A stretch of DNA of 64,000 nt, from the NCBI GenBank assembly GCA_001466705.2, contig LATX02000003.1:118487-182486 (forward strand), in the 5' to 3' direction. The translations under genes and the position numbers were made by a program. The notes beneath the pieces were generated by a model that saw nothing but the letters and a program-made list of their open reading frames with translations, was not told the origin of the DNA and ran no database searches. The stretch comes from Moniliophthora roreri. Taxonomy: Eukaryota > Basidiomycota > Agaricomycetes > Agaricales > Marasmiaceae. Shown in pieces: positions 10,030-20,798 of this stretch. Numbering within the stretch: the first letter of the stretch is position 1; every line of letters begins with the position of its first letter.

Positions 10030-12125
10030 GAAGTGCTTTGAGGAGGCCAAGAGAAAGTCTACTGCATAGCAGATTTATTCTGCATTCAAACAACATTACA
10101 ATGATCTGTCAGTATCTCTTGAATCTACTATTCAAATTACACTTACCTCTAATCTTGCCAGAGATGGAGATACATTCCAAGGCCCATAGCATAAAGACAA
10201 AAGCAAAAAGAGATATTTTAGAAACCTAATGAATTCAGCTCTAGTACAGGACATGCTCAAGGCCTGTAAGAACAAGAATGGAGAGACAGAGTGAACACAT
10301 TCACATGCAATGTCATATAAGGCAATGGAGAAACTATACAACTGGTTATGTAGCATGTGCTCTGATGACTACCCAGTAACAGACATGAAGTCTCTCACAC
10401 TGAAAACAGAACACCTCTCTCTTCAGGCTTTCATCAGCATTGTATTTTCACTATAGACAAGGTATGCTTACTCACTCAAAAATCCCAGAGTTATTGCTAG
10501 ATCCAAACTGACTAGGAACTGTGAAACTTCAAGTCTCCAAGTCAAACACATTGTCCTCAATCCTGAGCCTCAATGTGGAGCCACACCATTTGATTCCAAA
10601 AATATCACTTTCAAGCTAGTTGGTTGGAAAGGTTGGCAGAGAAAAATAGGTAAAGGAGAGCATCAGCTCAATGGTGTGTTATCAATGTGTAATCTCCCTA
10701 CAAGTACTAATCCCATGTTCAGGATATTTTTACCAGATGTACTTCTCTCTGTAAACACCTGCCATTGATGCCTACAAATGAATGCTTGTCTGGTTGGAAC
10801 ATCTTGAGAAACATGTTTATTGAAGACCCCTTCAACCTGATGATTATCTTTTTCCTGTCATTGGTGACAGTGGAATTGTTCAATCTTCCATCTCAATCAC
10901 TGTAGATATGGTTCAGAAGAAGGTGAATCAATATGCTAAGGCTGCAGGATTACCAGATGCCAGAAGATATACAACTCATTGTTTTCATCATAGAGGTGCA
11001 CAATATCAGTTCATGTGGGCACCTTCTGAGGAGCACTGGACTCTCACAACTGTTTGCTGGTGGGAAGGATGGGTGCCTGGGAAAAAGGTGAGTATTTAGA
11101 ATGATTGATCAATTCTCAGGCAATAATCAACTTTACAGCAAGAGACCCTCATGCTCTATCTACTAAATGAGCTTCATTCATATGAAGAGGACCACAGTAA
11201 TGCCATGTGCCCAATCAAATTCAAGAAAAACAAATCATTCACAGGAGAAGCAGCTGAACATGCACTACTAAAGGTCCATAAGGCATGAGCCATGATGACA
11301 CAAATGCAGTCTCAGTTGACACAAGCACTCTATGATTGCACTCAAGCAGGTCTCTTAGCCAGTGTGTTACCCATACAGCAACATGCTCCTTCACTCAGCA
11401 ATCTCACAGATACATATGTGCCATCATTTCCACCTCTAGTTCCTTTGAGTTCCATAAGCTCACTGCCTCTGGGCACAACCATCTTCTCACTCTTATCTTC
11501 ACTTTCAATTCCTACTCCCCTTTCAATTCAGACACCTCCAGCTTATCACCCCTCATTCCAATTCACATTGACTGCACCATTTGCATCAGAGACTCATATT
11601 TACCAACAACTGCCATTACAACCAACTCCAATCCTAGCAGCAACCTATTTACCATTTATACCACACATTCCTCCTGGCACACCTCTCACAGATGGGTGGG
11701 AGCAAGTCATCAAGGGTTGGGAGAATGCTAATCCATCTTAAGGTCATATGTGTGTGCTGAAGGACTGGGAGAAAGAGTGGATCAATCATCCAAAGCTCCA
11801 GATGCAGTACTGTGACCACCAAAAGATCACAGAATTTATTGACCAGTACATCTCATTTCTACATCTTGGTCTTCCTACCATACTCACCTTTAGCACTAGA
11901 TACAGTTGGGATAAAGCTTAGTTCCATACTGCACACTCTGAGTACCGCAAGAGCATCAGTACACTCAAGAAGGCAATACATACTAAGCAAGTTCAGGAAG
12001 GCTGGGTCAAGACATGGCAAAGCAAGTATCATCCAGACCACAATGCAGCAGGTAGTAGTGACAGCTCAGAGGAAGACAGTAATGAGTAGGTTGAGTAGGT
12101 TCCAGCATGAGAGTCACCATATTTT
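10030..12125 (+). pseudogene. Crypton-like tyrosine recombinase with GCR1_C-like tail, decayed
   Basis: On the plus strand a degraded reading runs from a SAM-like N-terminal part (from about 10130) to the catalytic domain. At 10908-11099 the frame 'AAGLPDARRYTTHCF' leads into the H-x-x-R box, here T-H-C-F-H-H-R-G-A-Q-Y, where the family has HCFRRGGAQYRF. It is followed by the 'WWEGW' box. A linker then leads to 'GTPLTDGWEQVIKGWENA' (about 11676-11735) and 'VLKDWEKEWINHP', resembling the GCR1_C DNA-binding domain found in fungal CryptonF recombinases. Loss of the catalytic Arg by a CpG transition plus several stops make it inactive. A Ser/Thr/Pro-rich stretch (11350-11650) forms the linker. 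Confidence 0.6.
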
Positions 12126-12599
12126 TTTTGATAGTTATATACTGTAGATATAATAACCCATAGTTGCTATCTTACCATCCATAGCAAACTTTTTCTCTTG
12201 TTCCAGACTTTATGCCCAAGGGACTTCTAACAAAATGATCAGATTCCTTCAAATTGCCAGTAAAAGGAAATCTGGCACATGAGCCAATATCCAGTAGTTA
12301 GGATGGAAAGTTTGGACAAGCATGACAATGGGGCCAACTGAGACAAGTGACCATAAGCAGTTGCAAGCAGGACAAGAGTGGGAATAAGTGTTTAAATCTT
12401 TTGACATAAGTGCACTTGTGCCAAGTGTCTTATGAGTGGCAAGTGTCTGAAATACCCATGTGACTCACAAGTACCTGACACTCATGGAGAGGTCTACTCC
12501 ATATGTCTATTTGTTGAAGACAAATGCTTATTGATATAGTATTTTTTCCTGAATTACTATAGCCAAATTCACTTTTTTGAAATTTTAGTAGTACTACAG
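12126..12599. other. Non-coding, CpG-poor sequence
   Basis: Between the recombinase relic and the repeat before the helicase I see no coding frame or structured RNA. Confidence 0.5.
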
Positions 12600-12770
12600 A
12601 ACAGGCTATAACTTAGGCCTGTGACATGCCCCTCCTATGACGTTGCAAGCAAGTAAATGAGGGGCCTGTGGAACTGAGTTTAAATTGGCAGGAGACCCAT
12701 TAGGGATTTGCCAAACTCAAAACAATCCTTTTTTGGATGGCCTTGTAATATGTTTTACATACCTGCATGT
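12600..12770. repeat. Dispersed repeat T, copy 1 (upstream of helicase relic)
   Basis: About 165 bp recur in inverted orientation at 35031-35190, sharing ACAATCCTTTTTTGGATGGC and TTTAAATTGGCAGGAG. Here it lies just upstream of the helicase relic, so it may be the old 5' region of a helicase-bearing element, carried elsewhere as a fragment. Confidence 0.6.
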
Positions 12771-12837
12771 AATACATATGTCATGTACCTCAGGCAAAAT
12801 TCTCACAGGCCAGAGACTTGAGCTGCATCAATAACAA

Positions 12838-14850
12838 CCATGCTGGCCAGCATCAACAATGTCCCCAATACATACTCTTTCCCTACTACCATGCACAAGC
12901 CTGACCAGGAGACCATTCAAGCTAATGAAACCCTCACTATTCAAGTTCAGAGCATCATAAAGATGTCTGTCATGCAACTGAAGGAAATTGTTGTTAGAAG
13001 AAATATTGTCAATATGCCAGATTACCCCAGCCATTACCTCTCCACACTCAAGAATAATAACCTTTCCCTTGCCTTGAGGGCTATTATTATTGGTTCTCTA
13101 ATTACTGAGAGATGTGAAACTTCTCAAAAACTGCAGGTCCATGCTGTCAGGATGTCATATGACAAGGATTTAGCTATCTTTGCAGGAACTGGCTCAGGGA
13201 AGACACTGGTGATAGCAATACTTATTTGAATGACTGAGAGGGATAAGGTTAGCATTACAGTATTGCCCTTGAAGCGACTGCAAAATACCTAGGTTCATAA
13301 TAGATGGAATTCTCCCTGTATGTTACTGAACTACTATGCAGGCTTCAGATTTCTTACAAAAGTACAAGATATTGACACTCTCAGTGAACGAAGACACAGA
13401 CCAAACAGAAGCCTGGTGGAAGGTGCATACTAAGTCTTATCTATGCTGAAGTTTTGCTTAGTGTGTATATAGGGGGATGTTTTCAATCTCTACATACCAT
13501 GGAGAAAGCTAGAGTCGTACCAACATCTAATTGTCACTTCTGAGCAATTTTTCAAGATGAGAGAAGGCTACCTTTCACAATTTGGACTTACAATTCATGA
13601 CTACAACTACACTCAACACCTCAGATGGATATTCATTGACAAAGCACACTTTACATTCTTCACAAGCATCTCTCACTATTTCCAACTAGCTTTCTGTCCT
13701 GCATATGGCTGTCTAAATGAAATCAAAATAATGTCTGGTTTTGCCTTGATTCCATAGCATGCTCTCACAGCAACTGTGCCACCTCATGTCTATGACCATA
13801 TTATCTCAGCTGTGCTAAAGCATGAGCACTCCTTGATATGCTATATAAGCAACAGACCAAACACCATCTATGCAACCCACAGAATCATTGGGAATCTTGA
13901 CAACATGTTTAATTATGACATGTTCCTCAAATTCACTGATGACAGTCACTTTGATCTTGCTTCCCAGCTCTGAATCATCCTTTTCTTTGACAACCAGAAT
14001 CTCTGCAAGAATGTTCAGAATCACTTGATGGAACTTTTGCCTACAAGTGGCCTCCCTCATCCTTAAGACAAGATTGTCCAATACTACTGTGGAAATATGT
14101 CATTAAAGTACCTCTAGCAATGCCATGAATGCTTTGTATCAGATAATGGACTGTGTCAAATCTACTGTACAACCAAAAGTAACTCAACTGTAAGCATCTA
14201 CTATTTGTATATTTCCACATTGACATTCTCACAACAGAGTATTAACTTTCCTCACATTGACATTGTTGTCAATGTTGGCCTTCCACCTGATGCATGTGAA
14301 AGCTTACAGTGTGGTGGACATGTAGTTTGACAACTAGACAGAATTGGTCTTTACTTGGTACTCTACAAGACATAGGTCAACAACATTGATACCAGTACAT
14401 ATACAGACAAGATGTTCAGCAAAGATGATCCAGATCGACCATGCATACTGCTCAAAGAGAAGTCTATATGCTAGGAACAAGCTTCCTATTCAATGGTTTC
14501 TATGATCCAGAGTAGTAGATGTATCTGTGAGCTGTATGCTGAGTATTTAGATGATAAGGCTGAGAAGAGTAAGAAAACAGTCCCAGATATAACTTTAATT
14601 TTATTGATCATCAGTTTTAGCTCTTCTTTATAATGGTTTACACTGCTGTGACTGCCATGACAATGGATTCAATCTCCAGACATGGATTTCTAGTAAGATC
14701 CTTACAAGTGCACCTGAAGTTTGAGTTGAAGCTGCCAAGACAACTGAGAGAAACAAATATTGCATGCCCCAGCCAATCCTTGAACAGGTGTTGCTGGACT
14801 GGAGAGAACAGGTGCATCAGATGCAGATGGATCCTCTTCATGCTATCCAG
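12838..14850 (+). pseudogene. RecQ-like SF2 helicase, decayed and interrupted by repeat R
   Basis: The start at 12840 gives 129 codons ending in a Walker A motif, 'AGTGSGKT' (about 13182-13205). Motif II is visible as 'WIFIDKAHF' near 13630-13655 (DEAH changed to DKAH). The 'LTATVPPHVYDHI' segment near 13765 is motif III. 'SNRPNTIYATHRIIGNLD' and 'IVVNVGLPPDACESLQCG' (about 14260-14320) are helicase C-terminal motifs. The tail 'CMPQPILEQVLLDWREQV' (about 14750-14830) runs straight into repeat R at 14852. Many stops, mostly TAG or TGA at former Gln, Arg or Trp codons, show decay. Agaricomycetes carry many such RecQ-like ATPases of unknown role. Whether it belonged to the neighbouring Crypton is open. 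Confidence 0.65.
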
Positions 14851-14851
14851 T

Positions 14852-17666
14852 AATATGGTGAACCTAGAAAAGACCCAATTTTATTTATTTTACATTACTT
14901 TTGAATCAGAACACTTTAATATGACACAAAATAATGGGTAATAAGGACTAGAGTGAGCCCAGTCTGCTATTCATTGCCTTAGAGAAGCTATAGTGCATTG
15001 GAAAGTATGAAAAGCTATATGATATACTATACAGAGGTGTCTAAGCTGTACTTTCTGACCTATCTATATACCAGATCCAAAGCAGATCACTCCTGAAACC
15101 TGTGGGGACCTAACTATAGCCCAATGAATGCATTGGCTAGTTAATCAAGCTCTCAAAGTGCTATCAATGGGATTTTATTTTTATTTTCAACCTTCTATAA
15201 CATCTGCAAAGTGCAATGTGCAGTCAAACAGTATGGAGGTACTTAAAAGAGACATCAAAACAGAAAGATGACTTAGAACAGGAACAATCAAGGAACAATC
15301 ATCCTCTGAAGTCAATATATGGATCAGAGTCAAAGCAGAAGATCTCTTAATCAAGAGTTCAACAGCAGTGAAAACATAAGAAATAACCTAACTAAGTGCA
15401 AAGTAACTGTGGAAGCTAGAAGACTACTTTCATAGGACTGAAGTTACTTAATGGACAGACACAACAAGACATATGAAGAATATCTAATACATATGAAGTC
15501 CTAACTAAGACTGAAAGTACATTGTCAAAGGAGATAGAAACAGTAATAGCATGTTCTGCCCTTGGAAACTTTGGCATCTAGGTCTCTGCCAATGTGCAGA
15601 TGCTAGAAAAGGGAAATGCTATAAGAAACAGAATAGATACAACCATCTGCTTATAGATATCTAACTTAGAAAAGAGAAAATACAAATTATAGAGTCTAGA
15701 ANTGACTGCCATGACAATGGATTCAATCTCCAGACATGGATTTCTAGTAAGATCCTTACAAGTGCACCTGAAGTTTGAGTTGAAGCTGCCAAGACAACTG
15801 AGAGAAACAAATATTGCATGCCCCAGCCAATCCTTGAACAGGTGTTGCTGGACTGGAGAGAACAGGTGCATCAGATGCAGATGGATCCTCTTCATGCTAT
15901 CCAGTAATATGGTGAACCTAGAAAAGACCCAATTTTATTTATTTTACATTACTTTTGAATCAGAACACTTTAATATGACACAAAATAATGGGTAATAAGG
16001 ACTAGAGTGAGCCCAGTCTGCTATTCATTGCCTTAGAGAAGCTATAGTGCATTGGAAAGTATGAAAAGCTATATGATATACTATACAGAGGTGTCTAAGC
16101 TGTACTTTCTGACCTATCTATATACCAGATCCAAAGCAGATCACTCCTGAAACCTGTGGGGACCTAACTATAGCCCAATGAATGCATTGGCTAGTTAATC
16201 AAGCTCTCAAAGTGCTATCAATGGGATTTTATTTTCTATTTTACCTTTCTATAACATCTGCAAAGTGCAATGTGCAGTCAAACAGTATGGAGGTACTTAA
16301 AAGAGACATCAAAACAGAAAGATGACTTAGAACAGGAACAATCAAGGAACAATCATCCTCTGAAGTCAATATATGGATCAGAGTCAAAGCAGAAGATCTC
16401 TTAATCAAGAGTTCAACAGCAGTGAAAACATAAGAAATAACCTAACTAAGTGCAAAGTAACTGTGGAAGCTAGAAGACTACTTTCATAGGACTGAAGTTA
16501 CTTAATGGACAGACACAACAAGACATATGAAGAATATCTAATACATATGAAGTCCTAACTAAGACTGAAAGTACATTGTCAAAGGAGATAGAAACAGTAA
16601 TAGCATGTTCTGCCCTTGGAAACTTTGGCATCTAGGTCTCTGCCAATGTGCAGATGCTAGAAAAGGGAAATGCTATAAGAAACAGAATAGATACAACCAT
16701 CTGCTTATAGATATCTAACTTAGAAAAGAGAAAATACAAATTATAGAGTCTAGAACACCTGGAGACATAGATACCCGCATGGATATGGTTGGATACTCTA
16801 GTGGCCAGACTCCATGACATCTGAATATTCCCTCTTTTGGCATCTCAGTCACTTGTTTATTATTTCCTGAATTATTGGACATTATTTATATTTTTTCTGT
16901 AGATATATTCCATGGACTGTATATAAGGACAGCTAGATATTCGTACATACTCAAGTAACTCTGCCCCCTCTGATTGTGAATACATGACAAGTTTGTTTGA
17001 TGTATAATTTTATATGCCATTCCAGTTTCGCTTCCTCACTTCAGGCCCTAGAGATTGGTCCTGAGTGACTCCAGAGAGATAGACATCTGATAATGAGCTT
17101 GCATTGTAAGAGATAAGAGTAACATCTTGAGTGCATTATAGCACTTTTCTAAGAGACACTTTACACCAAGAAGGAGCCTTGGGCACTTGGAGTGTGGCCT
17201 GTGTTGGGTATCAGGTTGTAACACACTTAGAGTCTTAGCAAGGGGTGTGCCTGCACTGAACTCTTTGTAGAAACTGGTCTAGGACCTTTTCCAGCACACT
17301 GTGTGCTGTAGTTGTCTTAAAGAAGTCTTGAACTCCATAGGATCAGACTATATTAGCTATTGAGTCTTTGTATGGGACCATAGCTCTTGTGTTTTGTGCT
17401 TTGTGCACTATGTTCTTGTGTGTGTGTTTGTGTGTTTGGATATAAACCCTTTTAAAAAACCCATATATACTCCTCTGGAGGTGAACACTTTGAAGTAGAT
17501 TGCTTCAATAAGAGAGAATCAACCTAGCTAAGAGTTTTGTTGGCATTCTAAGTGCAGCAACTCTAATCATGTCAATCCACACTCGCACAACAACTTGTGA
17601 TAGAACTTTTGGAGGTTATCTTTTGGGTAGTTTTCCACTAGTCTTATCTTAGACAAATTAGCAGTG
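14852..17666 (+). mobile_element. LTR-like repeat R, copy 2 (contains a gap duplication)
   Basis: It starts TAATATGGTGAACC and ends at GACAAATTA, as in copy 1. The N at 15702 creates a duplicate: 14649-15701 recurs at 15703 onward. Removing it gives about 1.76 kb, matching copy 1. The TATA-like ATATAAGGACAGC is near 16920. Its left edge breaks the helicase relic. No clear target-site duplication could be assigned. Confidence 0.6.
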
Positions 17667-18014
17667 CTGGCCAGAGTCTTCATAGAAGACTGTGAGCTAC
17701 TGGCAGTTTGGAAAGATTCTTCATATGATGATTGGCATGCCCCATAGGGTGTATCAGAAACAAATGAGTGGAGAAAAAATGGGTTCATAACATTGTCAGC
17801 CCTACAGCTATGGCTTGCTGAGTCAAATATTCTGTTGTCAACAGGGTGAGCCATATTTGCACTTGAAATATTCAAGTGAAATGAGTGATGTGGATTGGTT
17901 TCATTAATGATGTATTTTTGTTTCTTCTTGAGTGCTATAGGCAATATGAAGGGTTCTGTGAGGGTAGAATTGCTATCATCAGCAAAGCTACAGATGTATT
18001 CCGAGCGTTAGCCG
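17667..18014 (+). pseudogene. Unidentified decayed coding region (first copy)
   Basis: Read on the plus strand this has a protein-like character: 'VLARVFIEDCELLAVWKD', 'SSYDDWHAP', 'EWRKNGFITLSALQLWLA', then 'WIGFINDVFLFLLECYRQYE'. Its stops are at transition-derived codons. It directly follows repeat R, so it could be the far side of the helicase-type gene that R interrupted. I do not recognise the family. The long minus-strand ORF over the same bases is judged to be antisense. Confidence 0.35.
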
Positions 18015-18015
18015 N
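18015..18015. other. Assembly gap (N) with 1.4-kb flanking duplication
   Basis: 16601-18014 recurs as 18016-19429, with no difference noticed. The true locus probably runs from 18014 directly to 19430. Confidence 0.85.
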
Positions 18016-19081
18016 TAGCATGTTCTGCCCTTGGAAACTTTGGCATCTAGGTCTCTGCCAATGTGCAGATGCTAGAAAAGGGAAATGCTATAAGAAACAG
18101 AATAGATACAACCATCTGCTTATAGATATCTAACTTAGAAAAGAGAAAATACAAATTATAGAGTCTAGAACACCTGGAGACATAGATACCCGCATGGATA
18201 TGGTTGGATACTCTAGTGGCCAGACTCCATGACATCTGAATATTCCCTCTTTTGGCATCTCAGTCACTTGTTTATTATTTCCTGAATTATTGGACATTAT
18301 TTATATTTTTTCTGTAGATATATTCCATGGACTGTATATAAGGACAGCTAGATATTCGTACATACTCAAGTAACTCTGCCCCCTCTGATTGTGAATACAT
18401 GACAAGTTTGTTTGATGTATAATTTTATATGCCATTCCAGTTTCGCTTCCTCACTTCAGGCCCTAGAGATTGGTCCTGAGTGACTCCAGAGAGATAGACA
18501 TCTGATAATGAGCTTGCATTGTAAGAGATAAGAGTAACATCTTGAGTGCATTATAGCACTTTTCTAAGAGACACTTTACACCAAGAAGGAGCCTTGGGCA
18601 CTTGGAGTGTGGCCTGTGTTGGGTATCAGGTTGTAACACACTTAGAGTCTTAGCAAGGGGTGTGCCTGCACTGAACTCTTTGTAGAAACTGGTCTAGGAC
18701 CTTTTCCAGCACACTGTGTGCTGTAGTTGTCTTAAAGAAGTCTTGAACTCCATAGGATCAGACTATATTAGCTATTGAGTCTTTGTATGGGACCATAGCT
18801 CTTGTGTTTTGTGCTTTGTGCACTATGTTCTTGTGTGTGTGTTTGTGTGTTTGGATATAAACCCTTTTAAAAAACCCATATATACTCCTCTGGAGGTGAA
18901 CACTTTGAAGTAGATTGCTTCAATAAGAGAGAATCAACCTAGCTAAGAGTTTTGTTGGCATTCTAAGTGCAGCAACTCTAATCATGTCAATCCACACTCG
19001 CACAACAACTTGTGATAGAACTTTTGGAGGTTATCTTTTGGGTAGTTTTCCACTAGTCTTATCTTAGACAAATTAGCAGTG
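18016..19081 (+). repeat. Gap-derived second copy of the 3' part of repeat R
   Basis: This is the same sequence as 16601-17666 and should not be counted as an independent insertion. Confidence 0.8.
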
Positions 19082-19503
19082 CTGGCCAGAGTCTTCATAG
19101 AAGACTGTGAGCTACTGGCAGTTTGGAAAGATTCTTCATATGATGATTGGCATGCCCCATAGGGTGTATCAGAAACAAATGAGTGGAGAAAAAATGGGTT
19201 CATAACATTGTCAGCCCTACAGCTATGGCTTGCTGAGTCAAATATTCTGTTGTCAACAGGGTGAGCCATATTTGCACTTGAAATATTCAAGTGAAATGAG
19301 TGATGTGGATTGGTTTCATTAATGATGTATTTTTGTTTCTTCTTGAGTGCTATAGGCAATATGAAGGGTTCTGTGAGGGTAGAATTGCTATCATCAGCAA
19401 AGCTACAGATGTATTCCGAGCGTTAGCCGTGTTCCATGTATTTGAAACTCTCTGGCATAATACTAATCAATGCGGGAAGAAGGGACCTGATAATCCGCAA
19501 TAA
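19082..19503 (+). pseudogene. Unidentified decayed coding region (second copy, extends further)
   Basis: It repeats 17667-18014, then continues past the duplicated part. The frame from 19300 reads on through 'EGRIAIISKATDVFRALA' to 'LWHNTNQCGKKGPDNPQ' and stops at 19501-19503. The 3' part regains CpG sites, marking entry into the CpG-retaining block. The function is unknown. Confidence 0.35.
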
Positions 19504-19847
19504 AGGAAAATACTATCATGATGTCCTTACTGCTCCTTAGCATCGATAATACTGACTAATACAAAATTGCTCACTTCAGTCATGTCGAGGTTACTAGCTG
19601 CATGGGAAAAGTGAGAAAGATTGGTCATTCTCAAGCATGACACGTCAAGTCGGTCAAGTCATGGTTTCTCTCCTGCTACCTAGGAGATGCTTTCAACCCA
19701 ATGGGGGATGGGCTAGACTGAGCAGCAGGAAAGATGTAGCCATAGAGTGATTAAAACGACGGACACATGCAGTGTCACACATCCATTCCACGGTACAAAA
19801 ATGTGCCTGGTGTGTAACAGTCACTTGCTTCACAACTACCTGCTGAA
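19504..19847. other. Intergenic region before coiled-coil gene
   Basis: No coding frame was recognised. CpG dinucleotides are present at ordinary density here, unlike the preceding 19 kb. Confidence 0.4.
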
Positions 19848-20615
19848 ATGGACACAGACCAGGTATCAGTCCACAGCAATGTGACTGCCGAGCTCAAGAA
19901 CTTGCTGGAATCTTCCCAACCATCTTCCCAGCCATCTTTACCAGAAAGAACACCAACTCCAACCCCTGCTTGTGTCATCACATTGAGTCCCTCTATCAAG
20001 GTGTGCATAACATTGATTTGCTTAGTCCCTTCAGGCTGATTCTAGTCCAGAGGAAGAACAAGATCACCGATGAAGAGTATGATGAGATATGTCGACAGCG
20101 GACACGCAACCATCTTCGTGTACTTCAGGAACAAGAACATGTAAGGAGCCAGATTACGATACTTTCCGGCTCTCCTAGTGCAAAAGCCAAGGCCCAGTCA
20201 AAGTTACGCATCCTGGATAACCTCATCAGCAACAGAGATGAGAGTGAGGTGAGCAATGGTGGATTTGGCTATGATGCTGACAGATCCAGTTCTGTTGCAG
20301 GCTCAGATGAAGGTTCGATACTCAGGTATGCAGTCGTTTCCTAGACGTCTTATAGAGCTCTGAAGCACTATCGATAGTCCCAATAACCCTGCTGAAGCTC
20401 CAGCCACATTGATATTCACGGTACTTGATGGCAACCAGTGAGAATTTGGCTTGAATGCGAGCCCAGCTTGTTGACTCATGCAAACTTACAGTCTCCTCCG
20501 TGATGGCAAGGTATATCTCGTCGAACTGGAATCTGAGGTTGCCCAACAACAAGAGCAAGTTCTGCACCTTAGTGCCGAAGTTGCTCGGCTCACAGAGATC
20601 TGTGAATCATGGTGA
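19848..20615 (+). CDS. Hypothetical coiled-coil protein (multi-exon)
   Basis: A start at 19848 opens a Ser/Pro-rich leader ('NLLESSQPSSQPSLPERT'). Likely introns follow, beginning GTGTGC near 19998 and GTGAGC near 20249, the latter with a CTGAC branch site and TTGCAG end. The main exon encodes a charged helical region ('VQRKNKITDEEYDEICRQ', 'SAKAKAQSKLRILDNLIS'). A last exon (from about 20492) encodes a heptad-like 'VYLVELESEVAQQQEQVL' followed by 'HLSAEVARLTEICESW' and a stop at 20613-20615. No catalytic domain is visible. It faces the 3' end of the Plavaka transposase 180 bp away and could be a passenger of that element or a host gene. Middle exon boundaries are uncertain. Confidence 0.5.
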
Positions 20616-20798
20616 AGGCTTGCTGTAGATGCCGCCGAGGGACTTGTTCAAAATGTCGCTGAGAGTGCAAAGGAGTGGGCATACTGTTTGAATAATGTCG
20701 TGTTACAGGGTTTCTCCAAGCCCTGAGTGCTGAGCACTTGATATATAGTTTCTCTGTGTACAGCATAACTTATTCTGTTTGTCTGTATGTACAACAAT

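Noticed and set aside
17567..17944. 125-codon minus-strand ORF (duplicated at 18982-19359)
   Set aside because: It begins in the unique flank and ends inside repeat R, and the opposite strand reads more like decayed protein. The second copy is a gap artefact.
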